This document shows positions 14,726-21,810 of a stretch of 24,455 nt of DNA, in pieces. The notes beneath the pieces were generated by a model, which was not told the origin of the DNA, did not search any database, and saw only the letters and a program-made list of their open reading frames with translations. The DNA comes from a virus, in the IMG/VR virus record IMGVR_UViG_3300023507_000011, positions 1 to 24,455 of that record; one strand, written 5' to 3'. The first letter of the stretch is position 1. The number at the start of each line of letters is the position of its first letter. The translations under genes were made by a program, and so were the position numbers.

Positions 14726-16267
14726 ATGGCTCGAATCGATCAAGCATACGTTGATAAAGGAGTAACAGCTAACAACGTTGCTGTAAATGGAACAGACCTT
14801 GATACTATTCTCGACAGCAATTCAATAAACCTAAATGATGAACGCTGGACTGTCGTATCTAATGTTGAAGAGCTAGAAGAGGCTCTTGCACGTAAGGACA
14901 GGTACATCTTCCTTAGGAAAGGCCCAACATATAATTTAACAGGAACAATCACACCTTATGATGGTCTCAATCTCATTGGAGAGTGTCTGCCAAGTGATTC
15001 TGCAAATTCAAACAATGATGGGGTAATGCTGAAATATAATGGCAGTGTAATTAAATATATTGCAACAATAGAAGCTGCGGGGTTAGCATCTCTTCCGTCG
15101 AGATTTGATGGAACAATAACTCTTACAGCAGCAAAAACAGTTAATGCTGGTGATATAGTAATAGTCGATAGTCATGCATATCTAATTGACCAGAGTTCTA
15201 CGGGTACTGCCGTTTATCTCAGAGACTTTATTGTTAAAGACGGTGCAAGTACGTATATTGATTTCGTCAAAAACTCACTTAAAGATTTTGTAATGAAAAA
15301 TATACAACTCGATGATGGAGATACTGCGGAGAGTATATATATCTATGGTGCCGTCAACATTCGAATTGAAAATGTTAGGACAGTTGAGTATTCATATATG
15401 CTTGTCAATTTGAATTATGCTGTTGATGCATATTTTGATAACATAGAGGTTAATTACTATGACTACGGTGGTTTTGAGATAGTGTCTTGTAGTAATATAA
15501 CTATTAGAAACAATGGGAGAATATTTACAGGCATAGGAACAAATGAGATTGTTTATTCTTATTATCTTAGTCATTTTGTTGTTGAAAATTGCAGAGGAGA
15601 TATTAGATGCGAGGATAGTATATACGGTGTTATCGATAATTGTGTATCACCGACTATCATTTCATTAGGTGGCTCAGAGAATGTTATAGTTAAGAATTGT
15701 ATTGCCAAATCATCTTTTTATGCCGTATATACACAAGATTGTGTTTTAGATGGATGTGTTTCGTATTCAAGCTCTACACCATTTATTATATTTTATTCAG
15801 ATAATGCACTTGTGACAAAATGTGATGCACCAAACGCTTCGACATATATTGATGATACTGGTGCGACTAACCAGATGATATTTAACAACAGGTGGCAGCG
15901 TGATGATTTATATTGGGATTATTTAAACAATAGAATCGGTATTGGGACAACTTCGCCAACTTCGAAACTGCATGTAAACGGCTCATCTGCATTTAAGGTT
16001 GTAATGGTAACATCGGCAACATATACCGCTGGTGATGAAACAGTCATATTAGCAGATTGCACAAGTAATGCAATAACAATAACATTACCTGATGCGACAA
16101 CAGTTGCTGGCAGATTCTATTACATCAAAAAAATAGACTCCTCATCCAATGCTATTACTGTTGATGCGGGAACACAAACAATAGATGGTTCTCCCACAGT
16201 AACGATATCTGCACAAAATGATTCAATGATGATTGTGCCATATGGAAGTAATTGGTACATATTATGA
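14726..16267 (+). CDS. Beta-helix spike/fibre protein
   Basis: 513 aa. Residues 40-90 form a pectate-lyase-like entry (VVSNVEELEEALARKDRYIF ... LNLIGECLPS). Residues about 95-390 are a right-handed beta-helix with Asn/Cys ladders such as NIRIENVRTVEYS, NITIRNNGRIF, VVENCRGDI, VIVKNCIAKSS and CVLDGCVSYSS. GIGTTSPTSKLHVNG (405-419) is a signature of tail-fibre and spike C-termini. Residues 430-513 are a beta domain ending in PYGSNWYIL, of the type that caps fibres. Likely role: receptor or glycan binding on the virion surface. No catalytic residues could be assigned. The gene is more A/T-rich than its neighbours, suggesting exchange. It sits beside the capsid instead of after the tape measure, so it may be a head fibre. 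Confidence 0.8.
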   Translation: MARIDQAYVDKGVTANNVAVNGTDLDTILDSNSINLNDERWTVVSNVEELEEALARKDRYIFLRKGPTYNLTGTITPYDGLNLIGECLPSDSANSNNDGVMLKYNGSVIKYIATIEAAGLASLPSRFDGTITLTAAKTVNAGDIVIVDSHAYLIDQSSTGTAVYLRDFIVKDGASTYIDFVKNSLKDFVMKNIQLDDGDTAESIYIYGAVNIRIENVRTVEYSYMLVNLNYAVDAYFDNIEVNYYDYGGFEIVSCSNITIRNNGRIFTGIGTNEIVYSYYLSHFVVENCRGDIRCEDSIYGVIDNCVSPTIISLGGSENVIVKNCIAKSSFYAVYTQDCVLDGCVSYSSSTPFIIFYSDNALVTKCDAPNASTYIDDTGATNQMIFNNRWQRDDLYWDYLNNRIGIGTTSPTSKLHVNGSSAFKVVMVTSATYTAGDETVILADCTSNAITITLPDATTVAGRFYYIKKIDSSSNAITVDAGTQTIDGSPTVTISAQNDSMMIVPYGSNWYIL

Positions 16268-16276
16268 GGTGAGAGC

Positions 16277-16807
16277 ATGAGTTATTTTGGTTCTGTGACA
16301 GTTAAAGACGATGGTGGTAATAGAGCGTCTGTTGACCCTTATGGTGGGCAAGTGCTCATTGACATGCTGCACCATGAAGTTCATGAGGGTGGTGCTTTTA
16401 GTGCATCATTTATGCAGTCTGTTTTAGCTGGCAACAACCTGGATGTACTAATAGTTACTGGTGCTAATGAGCTTCATCTCAGGTTTAGAGTTGCGATACT
16501 AAAGAAACCAATGCATGTGCACTTGTATGAAGATACAACTGTATCCGCTAATGGCACATCAGTACCGATATACAATGCTAATAGAACATCATCAACTACA
16601 TCAACAACATCAGTTTACTATGGTCCAAGTGTAACTGGTGTTGGAACAGAGTTGGAGTTAGTTTACTTACCAAAAGAAGACATGCTTGGTGTAACACCAT
16701 TGCCGGAGTGGATATTGAAACCGAACTCAATATATATGCTGAGGGTTGAGAATGCATCAGGAAATGACGCAGACATTGGTATTGCTCTAACCTGGTATGA
16801 GGAGTGA
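16277..16807 (+). CDS. Conserved virion protein (head/fibre-associated, unknown role)
   Basis: 176 aa with GAGGTGA before the ATG. The opening SVDPYGGQVLIDMLHHEVHEGGAFS (residues 18-42, read in part) and later TVSANGTSVPIYNANR (about 90-105) and SVYYGPSVTGVGTEL are features seen in a widespread family of phage structural proteins next to fibres. The segment before the end (EWILKPNSIYMLRVENASGN) and ALTWYEE are beta-strand rich. Together these suggest a compact beta-sandwich oligomer. Neither the fold nor role is established here, but the location among surface proteins makes a capsid- or fibre-attachment role likely. The last codons overlap the ribosome site of the next gene. Confidence 0.65.
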   Translation: MSYFGSVTVKDDGGNRASVDPYGGQVLIDMLHHEVHEGGAFSASFMQSVLAGNNLDVLIVTGANELHLRFRVAILKKPMHVHLYEDTTVSANGTSVPIYNANRTSSTTSTTSVYYGPSVTGVGTELELVYLPKEDMLGVTPLPEWILKPNSIYMLRVENASGNDADIGIALTWYEE

Positions 16808-16809
16808 AG

Positions 16810-17049
16810 ATGATTAACGTAGCGTTTGAAAACAACAAGTTGACAGTTGAAGCTGACGTCGAGGGAACGATAGTACAATTCGAGATTGACGGTAACGTTG
16901 AGCGCATTAGTCCTTTGATAGCATTTATCAGATTAAAACATGAACTTGGTATTGATAAAGTTTTCAAACTAAAACAACAAGGAAAATTAATACCAAAGGA
17001 CGTAATAAAGGAACTCGAAACACAAATGAAATCTGTTGGAGCAATTTAA
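16810..17049 (+). CDS. Small hypothetical protein
   Basis: 79 aa from ATG 16810, five bases after GGAG; an in-frame GTG at 16804 would sit on that site. The N-terminal half (INVAFENNKLTVEADVEGTI) alternates as beta-hairpins and the C-terminal half is helical and Lys-rich. No family, membrane segment or metal motif is recognised. It lies between a virion protein and a coiled-coil membrane protein and is probably virion-related by context only. Confidence 0.5.
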   Translation: MINVAFENNKLTVEADVEGTIVQFEIDGNVERISPLIAFIRLKHELGIDKVFKLKQQGKLIPKDVIKELETQMKSVGAI

Positions 17050-17050
17050 A

Positions 17051-17338
17051 ATGACGCAAGACTGTAGCGAGTGTGTCCAAATAGCACTCATCAAAAAAGA
17101 CATAAAGAACTTGTGTCGAAAATTTGATGAGCACAGAGATACCATTGAGAAAGCTGTTGAGCAAATTGTAAATGCTAACGCTTCTCAGTGGAAAAACCTT
17201 AACCAGCTAAGGGTTGAGCAAGCTACTATTAAGGAGAGAACCGATGGTATGATCAAGATAGCTGGTGCAATGTTAATAATTGGTGCGCCCGTTATAGCCA
17301 CGCTCGTGTCGGTCTTCTTCAATTTGGCATTTAAATAA
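17051..17338 (+). CDS. Coiled-coil protein with C-terminal membrane anchor (XhlA-like)
   Basis: 95 aa from ATG 17051, nine bases after GGAG. The N-terminus has CSEC (residues 5-8) and a third Cys near 21. Residues 15-65 form an amphipathic helix or coiled coil with Lys/Glu/Gln. Residues 69-95 (MIKIAGAMLIIGAPVIATLV and on) are one membrane-spanning segment with a short polar end. This layout resembles XhlA/hemolysin-type small phage proteins that work with holins, but similar proteins of unknown role occur near fibre genes. A role in lysis or membrane attachment is possible and not proven. The gene ends the first post-capsid run. Confidence 0.6.
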   Translation: MTQDCSECVQIALIKKDIKNLCRKFDEHRDTIEKAVEQIVNANASQWKNLNQLRVEQATIKERTDGMIKIAGAMLIIGAPVIATLVSVFFNLAFK

Positions 17339-17552
17339 TCGGGCTCGACGTGGATGAGGGGGCTCGATGGATATGCCTCGGTCCTCGGGCCCCCTCGGTG
17401 CTGGAAGAGAACCTTCCGGAGAAAAAAGAAATGAAAGCGAGAACCGCGCTATACAACTATAAAACAACGTTTATTTTGATGAGCTTAACTGCTCTATATA
17501 ATTCCATTTACAAAATTTTCTCATTAATACCTATTATCCAGGAGGTTAATTG
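17339..17552. other. Noncoding gap with GC-rich hairpin and a downstream promoter
   Basis: 214 bp without a convincing gene. GAGGGGGCTCGA (17356-17367) pairs with TCGGGCCCCCTC (17385-17396), 12 pairs including one G:U, around a 17-nt loop. GGGCTCGA is repeated at 17341-17348 and 17360-17367. The GC-rich block contrasts with the A/T-rich remainder. CTATATAAT near 17491-17500 is a TATA candidate about 20-25 bp before a likely start, and GGAGG (17541-17545) serves the next gene. No T-run follows the hairpin. It may be a structured or small RNA, or a 3' end signal. Confidence 0.45.
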
Positions 17553-17963
17553 ATGACTGTTACAGAATCCGATATTCGTGAAAACCTGAATAATATCACT
17601 ACTGAAGAGCTTGCCGCCGAAACGATTGTGATGAAGATAGCAGACGCCGAACTAATCATCGGCCAATATGCCGACTCATCCGTTAGTGAGGAATTAAAGG
17701 ATTTTGCAATTAAGGCATGGGCCTCGTGGAAGAGTTTCGTTGTTTCAAAATCATACTCCAAAATGAAAATGGGTGATCTATCGGCGTCGCGAGAAATTAA
17801 AATGATTGAGGAGCGCCTGAAGCAAGAGGCCGAGGATGCGCTTTCGTTGGTTGCTGGCTCCGAGAGTCAATCATTCACAGTGGTGTCAGGCGACTTCACT
17901 GACGATAGGCCTGAAACTGAGGATAAGGTCGAAAGAGGACTGTACGATGGTACAGCAGTCTAA
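17553..17963 (+). CDS. Head-tail connector/adaptor protein
   Basis: 136 aa from ATG 17553, seven bases after GGAGG. Mostly helical: DIRENLNNITTEELAAETIV, ADAELIIGQYADSSVSEEL, DFAIKAWASWKSFVVSKSYS and EIKMIEERLKQEAEDALSLV. The helical-bundle start with repeated short helices and a flexible acidic tail is the layout of the gp6/gp15-type adaptors that bind under the portal. It is the first gene of the neck cluster, after its own promoter, and is followed by neck proteins. The family name is by architecture and order; individual residues are not diagnostic. Confidence 0.65.
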   Translation: MTVTESDIRENLNNITTEELAAETIVMKIADAELIIGQYADSSVSEELKDFAIKAWASWKSFVVSKSYSKMKMGDLSASREIKMIEERLKQEAEDALSLVAGSESQSFTVVSGDFTDDRPETEDKVERGLYDGTAV

Positions 17964-18429
17964 GGTTGAATTTAGTCTTAATGAACGACCTGTTGTTGAG
18001 ATCTTGCGCGAACTCGACAGCAAAATTACAGAGGACTTAGCGAATAAGGCAAAGGACATAGCTACGGCTATCATTAAAAAAGAAACTGTACCTGGTGTTA
18101 AGGCTATTCCTAAACTTGATCCTCTTTCGCCTCAGTACAGGAAAAAGAAAAAGAAGTATAAGGACAAGCCTCTTATGACGGACAGTCCAAATGCGTTGGT
18201 GGACTCTTTTGAGATTATCAGCACGGGCGCAGGGCACGCGCTAATAAATACAAATCCTCACATGAAGATTCATGAATTTGGAACGTTGAAGTCCAAGACG
18301 GGCTTCAAGATTCCGGAAAGACCTGTTATGCGTTTAACAGCGCATTTGTTAAAGGAAAATTTTGATGTAATAGTAGAGGGTTTGCCGCGGTTTAGGGATG
18401 CCAAAGGTCGATTTAGGAGGTATCGATGA
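17947..18429 (+). CDS. Neck/tail completion protein (HK97 gp10-like)
   Basis: 160 aa from ATG 17947, overlapping the adaptor gene by 17 bp; upstream in-frame codons to 17836 are only a shadow of the adaptor frame. The C-terminal half has the family pattern HALINTNPHMKIHEFGT ... IPERPVMRLTA, equivalent to the fIEfGT...pprPfl signature of gp10-like neck proteins. A Lys-rich loop (YRKKKKKYKDK) lies mid-chain. The protein is expected to join the head and tail by capping the connector. The stop overlaps the next start as ATGA. Confidence 0.75.
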   Translation: MVQQSKVEFSLNERPVVEILRELDSKITEDLANKAKDIATAIIKKETVPGVKAIPKLDPLSPQYRKKKKKYKDKPLMTDSPNALVDSFEIISTGAGHALINTNPHMKIHEFGTLKSKTGFKIPERPVMRLTAHLLKENFDVIVEGLPRFRDAKGRFRRYR

Positions 18430-18764
18430 TGGATTTTAGTGCCATGGTATCTCATTTCTTACAGGATCGTTTCGATAGGGTTCACTCAACATTTACAATA
18501 GTAGACGGTTATAAGGTTCCCACTGACGGTCCAACTGAGTCCTTTTTAGGAGTTTTAGTGCCACTTTCCACTGAGAATTTGAGACCAGAAGACAAAGGTC
18601 TAGTCAAAGAAGGAGATGCACAATTATTTATGCTTTCCTCTATTGACATCGAGCCTAACGACATAATTATGGATGAGTTGGGTGTTAAATATAAAGTAAT
18701 GGAAGTTATCAATTACTCGGTTAGGCAAGGAGTGAAGCAGTTTAGGCTTTCGAGGTTAAGATAA
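18426..18764 (+). CDS. Head-tail joining/stopper-like protein
   Basis: 112 aa. A helical N-terminus (FSAMVSHFLQDRFDRVHSTF) is followed by a beta-rich core: ESFLGVLVPLS, DAQLFMLSSIDIEPNDIIMD, VKYKVMEVINYS and KQFRLSRLR. The motif of a strand with a Asp-Ile-Ile turn and a final strand ending in RLR resembles head-completion stopper proteins (gp16/FII type), which seal the connector after packaging. ATG at 18426 overlaps the previous stop; a second in-frame ATG at 18429 cannot be excluded. Family assignment is by order and beta pattern. Confidence 0.55.
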   Translation: MMDFSAMVSHFLQDRFDRVHSTFTIVDGYKVPTDGPTESFLGVLVPLSTENLRPEDKGLVKEGDAQLFMLSSIDIEPNDIIMDELGVKYKVMEVINYSVRQGVKQFRLSRLR

Positions 18765-19537
18765 TGATGTCAGTGGACCTTAAAAAGGTAATCTATGACA
18801 GCATACCGTCAACATTTCAGGTACCTGATACTGGTGGTACAGATAGGACCGTTAACTGTACAAAAATTTATGTAAATCAGTTTGATGGTAACACTTTTCC
18901 TGTTATATTGCTCAACTACGCAATATCATCGACTCCCGAATTTGAACCTGTAACGAACAGAGTGAGAGGTGTGAATCCTGATTACGAGGAGCAAACTATT
19001 GAGCAATTTACTTCTAATGGTCCGGGCGATTATGCCCTGTATCATGGCGAAATAGTGAGCGTGAATTCAGTGACAGGAACAGTTCGCGGCGGGCCTTACA
19101 CATTTGTTGAAGGTACGGACTTCGAGGTTGTTCAGCCTAATATTATTAGGTTTGGAATTGGAGGAACAGACCCCGATAAGGGCACTTCTGTTACCGTAGA
19201 TTACACGCATTACATGATTGAAATTGAGCAGGGTATAATCTTTAATGATACATTATCAATAAATGTGGTCGCAAAGAACATTAAAGATTCGTACTATATC
19301 CCTGGACCAAGAATTGTGGACGTAATCGCGCAAGAAATTAAGAATTATTTCTTGTGGACTTTTGATAGGGACGATTTAGTGGTTGTTAGTGTTAGCGAAA
19401 TACGAGATCTTGACGAATTAGAGGAATCTGACTTCCACTATCGCAGGCAATTCGATGTTACGATCCGTTATAATATAGAAAATAGGTATACTGAGCCGCG
19501 GATCAAAACAATTGAAAAAACTACGGAGGTGAATTAA
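18764..19537 (+). CDS. Probable tail terminator protein with extra beta domain
   Basis: 257 aa, overlapping the previous stop by one base (TAATG). The second half (LSINVVAKNIKDSYYIPGPR, helix VDVIAQEIKNYFLWTF, then VVVSVSEIRDLDEL and RRQFDVTIRYNIENRY) has the beta-alpha-beta plan of tail terminators, which close the end of a tail next to the neck. The first half includes VILLNYAISSTPEFEPV and a segment with FVEGTDFEVVQPNIIRF and VTVDYTHY, a beta-sandwich insertion of the type seen in virion proteins. It sits immediately before the sheath, where a terminator is usual in contractile-tailed viruses. Size is larger than usual terminators (120-180 aa). Confidence 0.5.
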   Translation: MMSVDLKKVIYDSIPSTFQVPDTGGTDRTVNCTKIYVNQFDGNTFPVILLNYAISSTPEFEPVTNRVRGVNPDYEEQTIEQFTSNGPGDYALYHGEIVSVNSVTGTVRGGPYTFVEGTDFEVVQPNIIRFGIGGTDPDKGTSVTVDYTHYMIEIEQGIIFNDTLSINVVAKNIKDSYYIPGPRIVDVIAQEIKNYFLWTFDRDDLVVVSVSEIRDLDELEESDFHYRRQFDVTIRYNIENRYTEPRIKTIEKTTEVN

Positions 19538-19538
19538 A

Positions 19539-20795
19539 GTGCCTGTACAGGCAATAAACATAACGACTTCAGCTGAAATCGCAGCTCCTGCAGTAGCCTC
19601 CTACGGCGAGATTTGTATTCTCGGGCAGGATGCTGGCGGTACGGCTGCAGACGAGACTTTGGTAACTTGCAATAACCTTGCAGAAGTTGCCACACAATTT
19701 GGAAGCGGCACGGACATCTACAACGCTGCTGTCGAGGCCTTTGCACAAGGCGTAAGTAGCATTAAGGCTATCCGGGCTAAGACGACCAGTGTTGTTGGTG
19801 AAGTAGTGACCGAGGGGTCTGAACAGACCTTGACTGGAATACCTGCAGGTTCCAGACTGACGGGAAGAGTAACACCCACTGCTGGAGCTGCAACGTTCGT
19901 TGGATTTAAGTACGACGATCCTCTTACAGTGCCCGGAACTGGTGAGTTCGTCGTGAACTCGAAGACCGGTAAAGTTTTCTTTGAGGGTGCTAGCACGGAC
20001 ACAATCAACTACACTGTGGTTGACTGGGAAAGCGCGATTGCCAAGATGATCGATGATCCGACTATTGACATCGTGGTGCTGGCTAACAGTCCGGCCAACG
20101 CTGCTTACTACGGCGATCTTGACTACGTGTGGTCGAACTACGTGGACCCGTACAACGTAATCTTCCCGATACAGACGGATCCCACAGAGAGCGTTGCGGA
20201 TCAGGTGACTGGTGCCGGTAAGTATTCTTCCAAGAATGTGGTTGCTGTGGCACATAAGGACACAGGATCTGATGTTGCTGGTGGTGTTGCAGGAGTGATT
20301 TCCAAAACACAACCGTGGGACAAGCTTATGTGGAAGAGCATCGCAAGAGTAAGTATGGCGTCTTACTTTACACCTAGTGAGGTGGACAGCACGCTGGAAG
20401 CCAACAAGGTGAATGCTATCATCTCTAAGGTTGGTAGCGACGTACTGTCAGATGGCCTTACCACGTTTGGCGGCGACTACAAATTTGTCGACATCACCAG
20501 GACGCAGTACTACATTGAGGGTCTGATAGATTCGGCACTAACCGCACTAATAAAGAATGCAAGAGTTCCGTACACGCCTACTGGTGCGGCCTCTGTACAA
20601 AGCGCGATTGCAAGTGCACTCGATGTAGCTGTTGGTGTGGGTGCTCTCAGTGGGTACACAGTTCAGATGCCTGACTTCGACTCGATCCCGCAAGCTGATA
20701 AGAGCGCCAGGAAACTTCAGAACATCTTGGTGACGGCATATCTGGCGGGACACATACAGACGATTAGCCTAAGCTTGTCGCTACAACTGACATAG
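19539..20795 (+). CDS. Tail sheath protein (contractile tail)
   Basis: 418 aa from GTG 19539, five bases after GGAGGTGA. Sheath features are visible: an N-terminal SAEIAAPAVASYGEICILGQ, then a beta domain insertion (GRVTPTAGAATFVGFKYDDP) and a TIM-like core, DPTIDIVVLANSPANAAYYG, VAVAHKDTG and SYFTPSEVD. The conserved C-terminal region includes FVDITRTQYYIEGLIDSAL. The sheath surrounds the tail tube and contracts during infection, so this virus is a myovirus-type. It is compact, near the minimum for sheaths. Neighbours (terminator-like before, tube after) agree. The last 30 residues carry a beta-strand tail (HIQTISLSLSLQLT) as expected for sheath linkage arms. Confidence 0.9.
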   Translation: MPVQAINITTSAEIAAPAVASYGEICILGQDAGGTAADETLVTCNNLAEVATQFGSGTDIYNAAVEAFAQGVSSIKAIRAKTTSVVGEVVTEGSEQTLTGIPAGSRLTGRVTPTAGAATFVGFKYDDPLTVPGTGEFVVNSKTGKVFFEGASTDTINYTVVDWESAIAKMIDDPTIDIVVLANSPANAAYYGDLDYVWSNYVDPYNVIFPIQTDPTESVADQVTGAGKYSSKNVVAVAHKDTGSDVAGGVAGVISKTQPWDKLMWKSIARVSMASYFTPSEVDSTLEANKVNAIISKVGSDVLSDGLTTFGGDYKFVDITRTQYYIEGLIDSALTALIKNARVPYTPTGAASVQSAIASALDVAVGVGALSGYTVQMPDFDSIPQADKSARKLQNILVTAYLAGHIQTISLSLSLQLT

Positions 20796-20806
20796 GAGGT
20801 TGAAAG

Positions 20807-21268
20807 ATGACAGTAGTTTTTGATATCGATGACGTCCAACTTGAGATCTCGCTGGTAGATGATAGCATTACGCCAGATAACGATCCGCCTGCATCCGGTG
20901 CCATAACGGATATAGGTGAAGATGGTTTCGGTATAACGCCAGGTGGCGAGAATACCGTTATGCAAGGTCTAAACGGTCCGATCGGCTTCAATATTGATCC
21001 GGCGACGTCTGGTGAGGCGGCTCTCAATGTGAAGCCTTCCTCGAACGTGAATCCGTTTCTGTATGAAGCGTACCAGAAGAATTACGTGCTGAAGTTCACT
21101 ATACACGGAGATGTGAATAAGCATGGTTTCAAGTATAAACAGCTAGGTAAGTGCGTTGTACAGAAACCGCCTGAGATCTCAGTGCAAAAGGAATTCCCGG
21201 ACCTCACTTGGACCTTTGTAGGGTACGAGTACAAGGAGGTATTTACGGACACTGAAGGAGGAGTCTAA
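20807..21268 (+). CDS. Tail tube protein
   Basis: 153 aa, directly after the sheath with GGAGG before its ATG and ending one base before the next gene. Beta-rich: VVFDIDDVQLEISLVDD, FGITPGGENTVMQGLNG, AALNVKPSSNVNPFLYEAY, VLKFTIHGDVNKHGFKYKQL and TWTFVGYEYKEV. The core with a strand-turn, a helix (NVNPFLYEAYQ) and a hairpin matches the tube fold shared by contractile tails. Tube rings stack inside the sheath and form the DNA channel. Two loops are Gly/Pro/Asp-rich. Identification is strong by place, moderate by sequence. Confidence 0.8.
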   Translation: MTVVFDIDDVQLEISLVDDSITPDNDPPASGAITDIGEDGFGITPGGENTVMQGLNGPIGFNIDPATSGEAALNVKPSSNVNPFLYEAYQKNYVLKFTIHGDVNKHGFKYKQLGKCVVQKPPEISVQKEFPDLTWTFVGYEYKEVFTDTEGGV

Positions 21269-21598
21269 ATGAGTAATGAGACAGATGGGCAAACGGATAA
21301 TAATGTCAGCTCGCTTTACGTCTCTGAAAACGAACACGAGATCGACATTCTTGGAGTAAAGGTATATCTTAGAGAGATACCTGGCGAAGAGTACATGTCT
21401 ATTGTTGACAAGTGTACCGACAGTAGTCAGCGCCTGAACAGAAAAGCATACTTGAGGGCTTTGGTTGATAAGCTTGTTGTGAGACCGAAACTGGATCCTA
21501 GCAAACTAAATAGTCCTGCATCAGCTATCTTCCTATATGAGGCCGAAAAGTTGCTTGGAGTTTCAGAGGAAGCGATAAAAAACTTCGAAGGGAGGTAG
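21269..21598 (+). CDS. Tail assembly chaperone, short form
   Basis: 109 aa, start preceded by GGAGGAG. EIDILGVKVYLREIPGEEYM (about 29-48) is the beta opening common to chaperones of long-tailed viruses. LNRKAYLRALVDKLVVRP and a helical end EAEKLLGVSEEAIKNFEGR follow. The chaperone coats the tape measure protein before tube polymerisation and is absent from the virion. The gene sits between the tube and tape measure genes, and its 3' end holds a -1 frameshift signal, the standard arrangement for this protein pair. This zero-frame stop TAG (21596-21598) lies inside the frameshift hairpin. Confidence 0.85.
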   Translation: MSNETDGQTDNNVSSLYVSENEHEIDILGVKVYLREIPGEEYMSIVDKCTDSSQRLNRKAYLRALVDKLVVRPKLDPSKLNSPASAIFLYEAEKLLGVSEEAIKNFEGR

Positions 21599-21810
21599 AG
21601 AGAGACTGGCTTCTCTACCTCATCACTTTACATTTTAGCCAGTACACCTTGGACGACGTGAAGAAGTGGAGTTGGAAAGCAATCTATAAGCACAAAATTG
21701 CTATTGATAAGTACCTGAAAACGATGGTTCCTGTTAGTAATCAAACAACGGCACCTACAGTAAACCCCACCATTGCAAAACAAACTTATCAATTTAGGAA
21801 GTTGAGCTAA
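21269..21810 (+). CDS. Tail assembly chaperone, -1 frameshifted long form
   Basis: A 180-aa fusion made when ribosomes slip back one base at 21577-21583. The first 105 residues are those of the short form up to IKN, then 75 residues in the -1 frame start with LRREVERDWLLYLITLHFSQ and end in YQFRKLS at the stop 21808-21810. The extension has no plausible start or ribosome site of its own, and it fills the gap between the chaperone and the tape measure exactly. Its WxWK..YKHKI..DKYL segment is helical, as in other long forms that contact the tape measure. The tape measure ATG shares the last A of the stop. Confidence 0.85.
21577..21621 (+). promoter_or_regulatory. Programmed -1 ribosomal frameshift signal
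   Basis: The heptamer A AAA AAC (21577-21583) is in the correct zero-frame phase (codons ATA AAA AAC). After a spacer of 8 nt, GAGGTAGAGA (21592-21601) pairs perfectly with TCTCTACCTC (21612-21621) around a 10-nt loop. Slippery site, spacing and stem match the classical -1 frameshift cassette, and the extension frame continues open to 21810. Confidence 0.9.

Noticed and set aside
17350-17553. Open frame of 67 codons in the noncoding gap
   Set aside because: It has no Shine-Dalgarno, crosses the GC-rich hairpin and then A/T-rich promoter-like DNA, and resembles no protein family. It ends at the next start only by chance phasing as far as can be seen.
17836-17946. Upstream extension of the neck protein frame
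   Set aside because: These codons overlap the conserved adaptor frame, and ATG 17947 begins the typical protein. The extension is rich in Arg/Trp/Cys, typical of a shadow frame.
19569-20312. Long open frame on the minus strand (247 codons)
   Set aside because: It is the reverse shadow of the tail sheath gene and encodes a Cys/His/Ser-rich sequence without domain features.
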